A stretch of DNA of 64,000 nt, taken from positions 372,001 to 436,000 of the forward strand of contig NZ_CP013244.1 in assembly GCF_001679665.1 (NCBI RefSeq). Direction: 5' to 3'. The notes beneath the pieces were generated by a model. It saw only the letters and a program-made list of their open reading frames with translations, had not been told where the DNA came from and searched no databases. This DNA comes from Candidatus Viadribacter manganicus. Lineage in GTDB: Bacteria > Pseudomonadota > Alphaproteobacteria > Caulobacterales > Aquidulcibacteraceae. Of the stretch, positions 46,110 through 55,654 are shown in pieces. Numbering within the stretch: position 1 is the stretch's first letter; the number at the start of each line of letters is the position of its first letter. Position numbers and translations under genes: made by a program.

Positions 46110-46880
46110 ATGAAGGACCTGTTTTCTCTCAAAGGCCGCGTTGCGCTGGTCACCGGCGGCTCGCGCGGCATCGGCAAGATGATCGCGGAAGGCTTCCTGC
46201 ATCAGGGCGCCAAGGTTTACATCTCGGCTCGCAAAGGCGGCGCACTGGAAGAAACCGCCACCGAACTTTCGGCAATCGGCCCCTGCATTCCAATCGTCGT
46301 CGACACTTCCGGCGCCGATGGCGCGCAGAAGATGGCGGACGCGTTTCTTGGCTACGAAGATACCCTCGACATTCTCGTCAATAACGCTGGCGCCGCCTGG
46401 GGCGCGCCGTTCGATGAATTCCCGGAAAACGGCTGGGACAAGGTCATGGACCTCAACGTCAAGACGCCATTCTTCTTGACGCAGAAACTGCACGAACCTC
46501 TAAAGCGCGGCGCCGCAAACGGCCACCTCGCCAAGGTCATCAACATCGTCTCGATCGACGGCGTCTCGGTGAACCAGCAAGAGACCTATTCGTATGCCGC
46601 GAGCAAAGCCGGCCTCATTCACCTCACTAAGCGCATGGCGCTGCGGCTCATTCAGGACAACATTGCCGTCAGCGCCATCGCGCCCGGCGCATTCCCGTCC
46701 GACATGAACCGCGTCGCCCGCGATCACGGCGACATGGTCTCGCAAGCGATCCCGGCAAAACGCGTCGGCACGAGTGAGGACATGGCGGGCGCTGCGATTT
46801 ACCTCGCTTCGCGCGCGGGCGATTACGTCGTCGGCTCCACAATCATCGTCGACGGCGGCGTCACCTACGCACGAAGCTGA
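46110..46880 (+). CDS. short-chain dehydrogenase/reductase (island left edge)
   Basis: A 256-residue SDR with TGGSRGIGK for the cofactor, NNAGAAWGA, a Ser in IVSIDGV and YSYAASKAGL for Tyr and Lys. Closest in style to FabG-like or RhlG-like reductases. A preceding long frame beginning at 45954 is a shadow. It directly follows the GST and sits 71 nt before the SCP2-type thiolase; whether it belongs to the catabolic island or to the GST unit is open. Confidence 0.88.
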   Translation: MKDLFSLKGRVALVTGGSRGIGKMIAEGFLHQGAKVYISARKGGALEETATELSAIGPCIPIVVDTSGADGAQKMADAFLGYEDTLDILVNNAGAAWGAPFDEFPENGWDKVMDLNVKTPFFLTQKLHEPLKRGAANGHLAKVINIVSIDGVSVNQQETYSYAASKAGLIHLTKRMALRLIQDNIAVSAIAPGAFPSDMNRVARDHGDMVSQAIPAKRVGTSEDMAGAAIYLASRAGDYVVGSTIIVDGGVTYARS

Positions 46881-46886
46881 CGAACG

Positions 46887-46910
46887 TCACTTGCATTTTC
46901 GTACTGACTT
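46887..46910 (+). promoter_or_regulatory. weak match to the island's 24-bp box, in front of the SCP2-type thiolase
   Basis: Contains CTTGCAT at 46890-46896 and CG.A.TGAC spaced as in the other three copies; by hand alignment 14 of 24 positions agree with the copy upstream of the oxygenase. It lies 41 nt before the thiolase ATG, a distance similar to the others. May be chance. Confidence 0.35.
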
Positions 46911-46951
46911 CGTAGCATGCCCGCACACGGCATGTGAGAGGACGCGCGCCT

Positions 46952-48178
46952 ATGGCGATCTATCTGCTCGGCGGACATCAAACTGATTTTGCGCGCGCAT
47001 GGTCGCGTGAAGGCTTGGACTTCACCGATATGATGCGCGAGGCGATCGATGGCGCCCTCGCCGCAACCAATCTCGACGCGGGCGACATTGATGCAATCCA
47101 TGTCGGCAATGCATTCGGCGAACTTTATCGCAACCAGGGCCACCTCGCGGCGATGGTCGCGCAAGTGAAGCCAGAGTTCTACGGCAAGCCGGCCATGCGT
47201 CACGAAGCGGCCTGCGCTTCAAGTTCGATAGCGGTGCTCACTGCAACCGCCGAAATCGAAGCTGGCCGTTACGACTGCGTGCTCATTCTTGGCGTTGAAG
47301 AAGAAAAGAACCTGCCAGGCGACGAAGCTTCGAAGATCCAGAACGCCGCCTCCTGGCAAGGGCGCGAGGACATCGACTGCCGTTTCATGTGGCCAGCTGT
47401 GTTCGGACGCATCGCGCAAGAATACGACGAACGCTACGGCCTCGATCGGCGCTATCTCAATCGCATTTCCGAAATCAATCGCACCAACGCGCTACGCAAT
47501 CCGTGGGCGCAGACGCGCAAATGGCGCTTCGATCCTGAAGCCTTCACCGACAACGATGAACTGAACCCGATCATCGAGCCCGGCACACGCCGCCAAGATT
47601 GCGGTCAGATCACGGATGGCGCTGCCGCCATCATCGTCGCGTCAGATCGCTTCATCGAAAATTACGCTCAGAAACGCGGCGCAAAACCCTCTGACTTTCC
47701 GCAGATCACCGGCTGGGGGCACGCCAACGCTGGGATTCGCTTTCTCGACAAGATCGAACGCAGCCGCGGCCAGCAGTACATGTTCCCGCACGTACGCCAG
47801 GCCATCGCCGACGCCTGGAAACGTGCAAACATATCCGGCGCCTCGGGGCTCGACGGCATTGAGCTGCACGACTGCTTCACCTCAACTGAATATATGGCGA
47901 TCGACCATTTCGGTTTCGCCGACCCCGGCGAAAGCTGGCGCGCAATTGAAGACGGCACGATCGCCATGGGCGGTGCTTGTCCGGTCAATGCTTCAGGCGG
48001 CTTGATCGGCGTCGGCCACCCCGTCGGCGCAACGGGCGTTCGAATGTTGCTCGATGCTGGACGCCAAGTCACAGGCACAGCGGGCGATTACCAAGTCGAA
48101 GGCGCGCGCACTTACCAAACGCTGAACATCGGCGGCTCGCTCGGCACCGTCGTCAGCTTCGTCGTCGCGCGAACTTAA
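46952..48178 (+). CDS. SCP2-type thiolase / acetyl-CoA acetyltransferase family
   Basis: A 408-residue thiolase. Nucleophile Cys88 in EAACASSS, HDCF with Cys308 (the second catalytic cysteine of SCP2-type thiolases), and GHP with His356 are all present, so it should be active, cleaving 3-ketoacyl-CoA to acetyl-CoA plus shorter acyl-CoA or running in reverse. ATG 46952 chosen because the longer start adds no similarity. Its 3' end overlaps the PaaI thioesterase gene on the other strand by 4 nt. Plausibly part of the catabolic island. Confidence 0.9.
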   Translation: MAIYLLGGHQTDFARAWSREGLDFTDMMREAIDGALAATNLDAGDIDAIHVGNAFGELYRNQGHLAAMVAQVKPEFYGKPAMRHEAACASSSIAVLTATAEIEAGRYDCVLILGVEEEKNLPGDEASKIQNAASWQGREDIDCRFMWPAVFGRIAQEYDERYGLDRRYLNRISEINRTNALRNPWAQTRKWRFDPEAFTDNDELNPIIEPGTRRQDCGQITDGAAAIIVASDRFIENYAQKRGAKPSDFPQITGWGHANAGIRFLDKIERSRGQQYMFPHVRQAIADAWKRANISGASGLDGIELHDCFTSTEYMAIDHFGFADPGESWRAIEDGTIAMGGACPVNASGGLIGVGHPVGATGVRMLLDAGRQVTGTAGDYQVEGARTYQTLNIGGSLGTVVSFVVART

Positions 48179-48645
48179 ACGTTCACGCGTGGCGCTCGTA
48201 TCGACACGCCGACTGAACCTTCCGCAATTACGCCGCCACCGGCGCTCGTGACCTCCACCGCGACGACAACGCGCCGCCCGGCGTGAAACAAGACTCGCCC
48301 GGTCGCCTCAAGTCGCGACGAGGCAATCGGCGCGGCGCCGAGGAAGCGCGTGTTAAGATCGGTCGTCAGCAACGTCTCGCCAGGCTTCAGCATGGTCATA
48401 GCCGCACCGCCGCCCGCAATGTCGGTCAGCCCCGCGATCACGCCGCCATGAACAAGCTGGACGAAGTTCGAATGCCCAACATCCACGTCGCAGCGCACGC
48501 GCATAAAGCCGCGATCGACTTCGAGTGGATAGGCTTGCAGTCGATTGAGAAAGCCGCCCGGGCGGGGCATCGCCGCCCACCGTCGGGCAAGCTCCAAGCC
48601 ATCGACATCGCGATCAAGCTGAAACAGAACTGGATCACCGCTCAT
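48175..48645 (-). CDS. PaaI-family hotdog thioesterase
   Basis: A 156-residue hotdog-fold protein: LVHGGVIAGLTDIAGGGAAM is the PaaI active-site helix region and RRVVVAVEVTSAGG is a later strand. Such enzymes cleave acyl- or aryl-CoA thioesters, freeing CoA from dead-end intermediates. Last gene of the eight-gene minus-strand operon, overlapping the nitronate monooxygenase gene by 4 nt. Confidence 0.88.
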   Translation of the reverse strand: MSGDPVLFQLDRDVDGLELARRWAAMPRPGGFLNRLQAYPLEVDRGFMRVRCDVDVGHSNFVQLVHGGVIAGLTDIAGGGAAMTMLKPGETLLTTDLNTRFLGAAPIASSRLEATGRVLFHAGRRVVVAVEVTSAGGGVIAEGSVGVSIRAPRVNV

Positions 48646-49562
48646 TTCGTCAGGCCGTTGAAGCGCGCGATAGCAGCGCGATACTCCCCCTGAAGATCAG
48701 TGACGACTTGGGCCACCGTCTCGATGCTGCGCGTGCGTCCAACACCTTGCCCCGCCGCCCAGATATCGCGCCAACGCTTAGCGTTATCGCCGGAATAGTC
48801 GCGCGCCGCTGGTCCGCCAAGATTCTCGGGATCACGACCCGCCGCCGCCAAGCTCGGTTTCAACCACGACGCTGGCGTTCCCGTAATCGCCGCCGACACA
48901 ACCAGATCATCGGCCGTGCAATCGACGATCATCTGCTTGTAATCGTCCTGCGCCCGGCTCTCGACCGTCGCCAGGAAGCGGGTGCCCATGTAAACAAAAT
49001 CGGCGCCCGCTGCGATCGCGCCGGCAATGCCCGCGCCATCGGCGATGCCGCCGCCGACCGTAATGTAGCCGCCAAAAAACTCGCGCACCGCGGAGATGAA
49101 GGCAAACGCAGAGAGGTGGCCAGTGTGTCCGCCCGCGCCGGCGCTAATGCACGCCATGCCATCGACGCCCGCTTCCGCCGCCTTGCGCGCGAGTTTTAAA
49201 CTCACAACGTCGGCGAACACCAAGCCGCCATAGCTCTTCACCGTCTCCATCACCGGCTTAGGCGAACCCAGCGCAGTGATCACGACCGGCGGTTTGTACT
49301 CGGAGACCAATCTCAAATCGTCCGCTAGCCGCGTATTGGTCGAGTGCGTGATCAAGTTGGCGACCCATGGCCCATCTCCGGGCGCGAGCGCGTCCGTGAT
49401 CTGGCCCATCCATGCTTCGAGTTCTTCGCTCGTGCGGGTGTTGGGGGTCGGAAAGGCTCCAGCGATCCCTGCCTTGCATGCAGCGATTACTAATTCTGGA
49501 CCACTCACCAGAAACATAGGTGCGCAGAAGACCGGAAGTCTCACCTTTGGAAACGCACTCAT
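48642..49562 (-). CDS. nitronate monooxygenase family flavoprotein
   Basis: A 306-residue TIM-barrel FMN protein: VFCAPMFLVSGPELVIAACK, SAGAGGHTGH with the catalytic His-type residue, and VGGGIADGAGIAGAIAAGADF with YMGTRFL for the phosphate site. Members oxidise nitronates or act as NADH:quinone reductases or enoyl reductases (FabK-like). In this operon it is more likely an unusual oxidase or enoyl reductase than a nitroalkane detoxifier. 4-nt overlaps on both sides. Confidence 0.85.
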   Translation of the reverse strand: MSAFPKVRLPVFCAPMFLVSGPELVIAACKAGIAGAFPTPNTRTSEELEAWMGQITDALAPGDGPWVANLITHSTNTRLADDLRLVSEYKPPVVITALGSPKPVMETVKSYGGLVFADVVSLKLARKAAEAGVDGMACISAGAGGHTGHLSAFAFISAVREFFGGYITVGGGIADGAGIAGAIAAGADFVYMGTRFLATVESRAQDDYKQMIVDCTADDLVVSAAITGTPASWLKPSLAAAGRDPENLGGPAARDYSGDNAKRWRDIWAAGQGVGRTRSIETVAQVVTDLQGEYRAAIARFNGLTK

Positions 49563-51265
49563 CGCTGTTGCGCCAACCTATCGCGCAATTCGCGCTTCAA
49601 GACTTTGCCGACGGGATTGCGCGGCAACACGTCAATCGATTCAAGCCGCTCGATCTGCTTGAACACGGCCACCTTCTTCTCTTGCGTAAGATAGCGATTG
49701 ATCTCGCTCATCTCAGCGCCTTGCCCTGGCTTGAATACGACGAACGCGCAAAGTCGCTCGCCAAGCGCCTGATCCGGCGAACCTACCACCGCGACGTCCG
49801 CAATTGCCGGATGCCCCACCAGATGGCCTTCAATTTCCTCGGACGAGATGTTCATCCCGCCGCGAATGATGATGTCCTTAAGGCGGCCAACGAAGCGATA
49901 AAACTGAAGCCGATCGCCAGCTAGCTCGAAGAGATCGCCAGTGCGAAACCAGCCATCGGCGTCAAAAGCACGCGCATTGATCTGCGGCGCGCGCCAATAG
50001 CCTGAGAAAATTGTGGCGCCCTTCACGCGCAGCTCGCCAGGCTTTCCAGGCTCTGTCACTTCCTGCTCCGTCTCCGGATCCACCAGCCGCGTGAATATCC
50101 GGTCATGGAGCTTTGAATCCCATTTGTAGCCCTCGCCGAAGCGCGGGAAATACGCCGCACGCTGCGCCGGGTCTGGCACATCGCGATATGTGCTCGGAAA
50201 GGATGCGCCCTCGTTTGAACCGAAGAAATTCGCAATCTGAACGCCATGCTTCTTGTGAAAGGTATCGACCATCCATTCAGACAGCGGCGCCGAACCCGAG
50301 CCAATGTTCTGCAGACGCCCGAAATCAACGCCCTCAAGCAGCGCCTCATTCTGAAGCAAAAGGCTCAAGATGGCCGGCGGCGCGACCGTGTAGTCGATCT
50401 TCTCATCGCGAATTTGCTTCAAGAACACCTGCAGATCGAAGGGCTGGTGTTGCACCAACTTCCCACCAACCAAAAGCCAACTCACAAACGAGGTCGATAT
50501 CCCCGCCATATTGACCATGGGAAACGGGTTGAGCAGGTGATCGCCATCCTCGATGTCGCCGGCGTGCACGACGCCTTCGCCCATGATGATCCACTCATTG
50601 TGGCTTCGCGGCACACCTTTGGGCTGCGCCTCAGTGCCGGATGTCCAGCAAATCGTAAAAATGTCGTCGGCGGTGACGGGCGCCTCCTGCTCAGCGCGCT
50701 GCGCCGCCGCAAGTTCTGATTGCTTCACTTGTGCAAGCAGCGGCTCGATCTGGGTCGCACCGTCCACGGCATCACCCAGCACGAACACATGCTGCAACGC
50801 TGGCGCCGTATGCTTGACGCGAACCAGCATCTCGCCATGCGCGTGCTTGCCGATCCGGTTCGCCGTGATCGCCGCCTTCGCATCGATGCTGTTACAGATA
50901 TAGACCAACTCGTGTTCGCGGTACTGCACCGGCGCTGGGCTCACGATGATGCCGAGCCGCGCACACGCAAGATAGATGGCCGGCAAATCGACGAGGTTTG
51001 GCAACTGCACCACCAACGCGTCGTCCTTGCGAAGGCCGTGCGAGGTCAGCACTGCTGTATAGCGACCCACCAAGTCTTCAAGTTGCCACCAACTCAACCG
51101 CCTTGGCTCGCGGCCCACAATGTCAGCACAATTGATGGGGTCGACCACCGCCTCACGATCGGTTTTCTCACGCACGTGCTTTTCGAACAGATCGCCGATC
51201 CGTACGTCGCCCCACCAACCCTTCTTCTTCAGATCGGCGATCCTCTCGGCCGGAACCACAATCAT
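49559..51265 (-). CDS. acyl/aryl-CoA ligase, AMP-binding (second of pair)
   Basis: A 568-residue adenylate-forming enzyme. ATP loop TICWTSGTEAQPKGVPRSH, FGSNEGAS for motif A5, GWFRTGDLFEL, GRLKDIIIRGGMNIS and a C-terminal Lys in NPVGKVLKREL are all intact. It activates a carboxylic acid as its CoA ester through an acyl-AMP; the closest group by pattern is the aryl or medium-chain set (2,3-dihydroxybenzoate-AMP-like). Overlaps neighbours by 4 nt. With the first ligase it gives two activities of the same class back to back. Confidence 0.88.
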   Translation of the reverse strand: MIVVPAERIADLKKKGWWGDVRIGDLFEKHVREKTDREAVVDPINCADIVGREPRRLSWWQLEDLVGRYTAVLTSHGLRKDDALVVQLPNLVDLPAIYLACARLGIIVSPAPVQYREHELVYICNSIDAKAAITANRIGKHAHGEMLVRVKHTAPALQHVFVLGDAVDGATQIEPLLAQVKQSELAAAQRAEQEAPVTADDIFTICWTSGTEAQPKGVPRSHNEWIIMGEGVVHAGDIEDGDHLLNPFPMVNMAGISTSFVSWLLVGGKLVQHQPFDLQVFLKQIRDEKIDYTVAPPAILSLLLQNEALLEGVDFGRLQNIGSGSAPLSEWMVDTFHKKHGVQIANFFGSNEGASFPSTYRDVPDPAQRAAYFPRFGEGYKWDSKLHDRIFTRLVDPETEQEVTEPGKPGELRVKGATIFSGYWRAPQINARAFDADGWFRTGDLFELAGDRLQFYRFVGRLKDIIIRGGMNISSEEIEGHLVGHPAIADVAVVGSPDQALGERLCAFVVFKPGQGAEMSEINRYLTQEKKVAVFKQIERLESIDVLPRNPVGKVLKRELRDRLAQQR

Positions 51266-52740
51266 CGAATTCTTTCCTCTTCAATTTCCACCGCGTTTGC
51301 CTCCCGCAGACACAGCGCGCGCACATCGTTTCTCACAATTTTTCCCACCGGATTGCGCGGCAACGCATCCAACAGATAGAGCCGCTTGGGCGTTCGCACC
51401 GGGCCCAACGCGTCGCGTACAAATGCGCGTAAAAGAGCCTCATCAGCGCCCTCCGCGACAACGGCTGCTTCAAGGCGCTCGCCCCAAATCTCATCCGCAA
51501 CGCCGAACGCGCACACTTCGCGCACCGCCGGATGCGCCGTCAGGGCGCGCTCCACTTCGGCCGGGTAAATATTGTAGCCGCCGCTAATGATCATCTCTTT
51601 GCTGCGCCCGAGTAGAAAGAGAAAGCCGGCGTCATCGATGCGGCCGATGTCGCCAGTCTTCAGCCAACCCAGATGGCGGCTCGCTGAGGTTTGGTCTGGA
51701 TCGTCAAGATAGGACGTGTCGGCAAGGTCGCCGCCAACAACAACCTCTCCCTCGCCGCGTTCATGAACGTCGCCATCGGTCGTCATCACCCCAATCGGCG
51801 TCCGCGCGAACGCACGCCCAACGGAGGCGCGCAGTTGAGGGTCGCGCATCGATGCCGCATCAAGCGCGGTGATCGTCATAGGCGCCTCGGTTTGCCCATA
51901 GACGGTGGAGATCACAGGGCCGAACCGTGAGATGGCTTTTTCAATGGCCGTCGGCGCCATCGGCGCCGCTGAATAGGTGAGATGCCTCAACGCGGGAAAG
52001 TCCGCGGACGAGAAGGCAGCGTCACTCATCAACAAATGGATGAGCGTTGGCGGCATGAACGCAACGCTTACGCCCCGCTTCAACTCAGCAATGATCGCCG
52101 CACGATCTGGCTGCGCCATCAGCACGTGCGCCCCGCCGGCCGCGAGCACCGGAATTACGTAGTGCGACGAGCCATGCGTCAGCGGCGCGACCGCTAAATT
52201 CACATCGTCCGCGCCAAACTGGTAGAAGCTCTGCATCGACAGCATCGCCGCAGCCGCGCTCCGCACGGTCTGCACCACGCCTTTGGGGCGTCCTGTCGAG
52301 CCGCCAGTGAACTTGATCGCAAACACGGCGTCAGGATCGCTCGGCAGCGGCGGTAATTCGCCAACGCCATCCTCGTCCAACCAACTCTCCAGACTAGTCA
52401 CGCCCGCCACACCGCCCACGGCGTCGAGCGAACCTTCGTCACACAACGTCAGCGCAAGCTTCGCGCGCGCTCGCAACTCGTCATTCAAACGCGCGCCATT
52501 ACGGGGATTGAGCGGCGCCCAAGCGCCGCCTGCCCGCAGAATGGCGAGATAGGCCACCACATGGCGCCAGCTATTGCCCGCGCAGAGGCCGACACGCGCG
52601 CCGGGCGTCACACCACGCGCAGCGCGCTCCACGCGCTCAATCAAGTTGCTATGCGTGATGACGAGATCACCGTCGAACAGCGCGGGCCGCCTGCGCTTCG
52701 CCCCTTGATTTTCATAAAGCGCGCTGATCGGGTGCATCAC
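51262..52740 (-). CDS. acyl/aryl-CoA ligase, AMP-binding (first of pair)
   Basis: A 492-residue adenylate-forming enzyme. ATP loop IKFTGGSTGRPKGVVQT, VYGQTEAPM, GWLKTGDIGRI, GRSKEMIISGGYNIY and NPVGKIVRNDV with the catalytic Lys. Shorter than the second ligase and clearly divergent from it, so not a recent duplicate. Overlaps the thiolase-like gene upstream and the second ligase downstream by ATGA each. Confidence 0.88.
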   Translation of the reverse strand: MMHPISALYENQGAKRRRPALFDGDLVITHSNLIERVERAARGVTPGARVGLCAGNSWRHVVAYLAILRAGGAWAPLNPRNGARLNDELRARAKLALTLCDEGSLDAVGGVAGVTSLESWLDEDGVGELPPLPSDPDAVFAIKFTGGSTGRPKGVVQTVRSAAAAMLSMQSFYQFGADDVNLAVAPLTHGSSHYVIPVLAAGGAHVLMAQPDRAAIIAELKRGVSVAFMPPTLIHLLMSDAAFSSADFPALRHLTYSAAPMAPTAIEKAISRFGPVISTVYGQTEAPMTITALDAASMRDPQLRASVGRAFARTPIGVMTTDGDVHERGEGEVVVGGDLADTSYLDDPDQTSASRHLGWLKTGDIGRIDDAGFLFLLGRSKEMIISGGYNIYPAEVERALTAHPAVREVCAFGVADEIWGERLEAAVVAEGADEALLRAFVRDALGPVRTPKRLYLLDALPRNPVGKIVRNDVRALCLREANAVEIEEERIR

Positions 52741-53957
52741 GCACGCTCCAGCACGGTGACGACAGTCGCGGCCTCTTCAACACCGAGAAAGCCACCGCCG
52801 TTTTCCGCGACCGCCATCCGCGCGCCGCCGACTTGTCTAGCGCCCGCTTCGCCGCGCAATTGTGTGGTCAGTTCGAAAAGCTGCGCGATGCCGGTGGCGC
52901 CAACGGGATGTCCCTTCGCCAACAAGCCGCCAGACGGATTGACCGGCGTCCGCCCACCAAGAGCAAAATCGCCAGCGCGCAACCTCGCGCCAACCTCACC
53001 CGACGTTGCCAATCCCAAGTTTTCGATCTGCTGCAGCTCGGCATAAGCGGTGGCGTCATGCACCTCCGCCAGGTCGATATCGTCGGCGGAAACACAGGCT
53101 GCTTCGTACGCAGCGAGCGCAGTGCGCCGTCCAATATGGTTGGCGTAGTCCTCAGCGGCGCGCTCTGAGGCGCTCCGCAAAACGCAAGCACGCACCCGCA
53201 CCGCGCGCCGGGAGCCGATCTTCCGCAAGCCAGCCTTGCCGCACACGACAAGCGCGGCAGCGCCATCGCTCACCGGCGCACACATGGCGCGGGTGAACGG
53301 GTAGACGACCGGCTTATCCGCAAGCACCTGTTCGAGGGTGAACGGCGTTCGATACTGCGCCAATTCGTTCCTGGCGCCATGAGTATGGTTCTTCACAGCG
53401 ATACGCGCGAAATCTTCCTGCGCCGTGCCAAAGCGCGTCATGTGCGCACGCGCCTGCGCAGCATAGAGGTCCATGAACAAGCTGCGTCCCGGTCCAGGCG
53501 CCTCTCCGCCCATGCGCTCTATATACGCCAGCACCCCTTCGCGGTCGTGGACGTCGGCGCCGCCCGCAAATGCCGCCGCCACACGCTCAGGCTGATCGGG
53601 GAACACCATCTTCTCAGCGCCTACGACGAGCGCTACCTGCGCCATGCCGGCGCGTATGGCATTCACCGCCTGTAAGAGGGCAGTCGAACCAGAAGCGCAC
53701 GCATTCTCTATATTCGCAACTGGCACGCCGGTAATGCCGAGCGGCCGCAGCGCGATCTCGCCGCGCACGGTGTTTTGGCCCTCCAGCATGGGCTGACGCG
53801 TGTTCGAGAACCATGCCGCTTCGATTGCGCCAGCTTCGACGCCAGCATCGGCGAGCGCCCCGCGAACCGCTTCCGCTGTTAATGACTTCACGCTGTCATT
53901 CAGTCGCTTGCCGAAAGCGGTCATGGCGGCGCCAATGATGTAAACGCCGCTAGTCAT
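52737..53957 (-). CDS. thiolase-fold protein with altered HDCF motif
   Basis: A 406-residue thiolase-like protein. Nucleophile Cys87 (ENACASGS) and GHP (His350) are kept, but the HDCF motif is HDAT (residues 300-303), so the second catalytic cysteine is Ala302. This pattern occurs in SCP2-thiolase-like proteins and in lipid-transfer/aldolase thiolases such as Ltp2, which break C-C bonds without CoA attack, usually with a DUF35 partner; no DUF35 gene is next to it here. One nt after PaaN; start at ATG 53957. Confidence 0.85.
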   Translation of the reverse strand: MTSGVYIIGAAMTAFGKRLNDSVKSLTAEAVRGALADAGVEAGAIEAAWFSNTRQPMLEGQNTVRGEIALRPLGITGVPVANIENACASGSTALLQAVNAIRAGMAQVALVVGAEKMVFPDQPERVAAAFAGGADVHDREGVLAYIERMGGEAPGPGRSLFMDLYAAQARAHMTRFGTAQEDFARIAVKNHTHGARNELAQYRTPFTLEQVLADKPVVYPFTRAMCAPVSDGAAALVVCGKAGLRKIGSRRAVRVRACVLRSASERAAEDYANHIGRRTALAAYEAACVSADDIDLAEVHDATAYAELQQIENLGLATSGEVGARLRAGDFALGGRTPVNPSGGLLAKGHPVGATGIAQLFELTTQLRGEAGARQVGGARMAVAENGGGFLGVEEAATVVTVLERA

Positions 53958-53958
53958 G

Positions 53959-55653
53959 CTAGGCCGCGATTGGACGGCGGCGCTGCACAATCCGGAAGCG
54001 CGATGCAACGAATGCGATGTCGGTTAGGCATGCATTGCCGGCTGGGTTGAGCCCGGTGACGTGGTAGTCGCTATAGGCCGCCGCGAAATTGATCCACATC
54101 GCGCCCGTCAGGTTGATCGAGAGGTTGGCGCCGGCGCGCTCGTACAATTCGGCCGCATGATCCATGAAGCGTTCATCGCGTGAATAGAGATAGCAGGAAA
54201 TCGCACCGCGCGACTTTGCGAGGTCCGTCGCTTCTGTTACCGCCGCATGACCATCTTCTGCAGCAACGATGAATAACACCGGCCCAAACCGTTCTTCGGC
54301 GTAGAGCGCCTGATGTTCCGGCTCGGCCGCCAGCACCAGCGGCGTCATCGTGCGTGCATTGGGGTACTGCGGATGGTCATAGGGCGCCGCCTCGCGCAGG
54401 ACTTCGGCGCCATGAATGTCAGCAGCGGCGCGCGTTTCTTGCACCACATCCAGACTGACTTGCCCCTGCACCGCCCCCATGATCGCCGAAGCTTGCGCCG
54501 GCGTCGCGGCGATCGCATCGATTTCGGCAACGATCGCCCGCGCCACTTCATCGAACGTCACGCGCCCGTCGTCGGTCGCAATGCCGCCCTTCGGTACGAA
54601 CACAACCTGCGGGCTGGTGCACATTTGCGCCGAGAAGAGACAAGTCGCCCGCGCAATCGCCCGCGCCGTCTCTGGAAGGTTCGCCGTCGATTCGACGACG
54701 ATGGAATTTACGCCCGCTGTTTCTGTGAACAGCAACTTGCCTGTCACGGTTCGCTCAAGATGGCCGCCATATCTGGGGCTTCCGGTGAAATCGATGATCT
54801 GCACTGCTGGATCATCCACGAACCGGCCCGCAACCGGCGCCGCAAGCGTATCAACTGCTAGCGTCACAAGATTGGGATCGAACCCAAACTCAGCCAACAC
54901 GCCGCGGCACGCCTCGACCACAATCGCCATCGGCAGCACCGCAATCGGATGCGGTTTCACGATCACGGGATTGCCGGTCGCCAAGCTCGCAAACATCGCC
55001 GGATAGGCATTCCACGTCGGGAACGACGCACAACAGATGACGAACCCAATGCCGCGAGGCTGCAGCGTGTAGGTCTTATCCAGCGCCACCTCTTCACCGG
55101 CAAAATCGCGATGATACGCAGCACGCGGCGCAACTCCGCGCATCGCCTTTGCGGCGTAAGCCAAAGCTTCGATGCCGCGATCTAAAGCGTTGGGGCCCGA
55201 TCCGCTAAACGCCTGTGTGTAGCTTTGTCCCGCAACATGCATGACGGCTTGCGCCATCTCGAAATTGCGCTCGTAGAGGCGCACAGCCATTTCGGCGCAC
55301 AACGCCATCCGCAATTCCGGATCGGCTTTCACCCACGCCGGCATTGCCGCGCTCGCCGCATCGATCAGCGCTTCAGGAGCGCTGACGGGATACGTGATGC
55401 CAAGCGCTTCTTGTGTGTAAGGCGAAACCTCCTCGCCCACCCAATCCATCACGCCGGGCTGATCAAGCTCAAAGCGCGCGCCAAGCCTTGCTTCGAATGC
55501 CGCCTTTCCGGCTGCCGGCTTCTCAACGCCATGTATCTTCGTGGACGGCGAGTCCTTGAACGGACTCCAACTCCGGCGTGTCTCCACGGCATCGATCGCG
55601 AGGGCGATGAGATCCTTGTGGCGTTCGACCAAGGCAAGACGATCCGCGCTCAT
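53959..55653 (-). CDS. paaN: PaaN-like aldehyde dehydrogenase
   Basis: A 564-residue ALDH-superfamily protein resembling PaaN of aerobic aromatic catabolism. Catalytic set: Lys233 in IVKPHP, Glu311 in TETAGVNS and nucleophile Cys345 in SAQMCTSPQ. There is no C-terminal MaoC domain, so it is not the bifunctional PaaZ. In this operon it probably oxidises an aldehyde released by the oxygenase. No other paa ring-epoxidation or ring-opening genes are in the window, so a phenylacetate role is not supported. One-nt gaps to both neighbours. Confidence 0.82.
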   Translation of the reverse strand: MSADRLALVERHKDLIALAIDAVETRRSWSPFKDSPSTKIHGVEKPAAGKAAFEARLGARFELDQPGVMDWVGEEVSPYTQEALGITYPVSAPEALIDAASAAMPAWVKADPELRMALCAEMAVRLYERNFEMAQAVMHVAGQSYTQAFSGSGPNALDRGIEALAYAAKAMRGVAPRAAYHRDFAGEEVALDKTYTLQPRGIGFVICCASFPTWNAYPAMFASLATGNPVIVKPHPIAVLPMAIVVEACRGVLAEFGFDPNLVTLAVDTLAAPVAGRFVDDPAVQIIDFTGSPRYGGHLERTVTGKLLFTETAGVNSIVVESTANLPETARAIARATCLFSAQMCTSPQVVFVPKGGIATDDGRVTFDEVARAIVAEIDAIAATPAQASAIMGAVQGQVSLDVVQETRAAADIHGAEVLREAAPYDHPQYPNARTMTPLVLAAEPEHQALYAEERFGPVLFIVAAEDGHAAVTEATDLAKSRGAISCYLYSRDERFMDHAAELYERAGANLSINLTGAMWINFAAAYSDYHVTGLNPAGNACLTDIAFVASRFRIVQRRRPIAA

Positions 55654-55654
55654 C

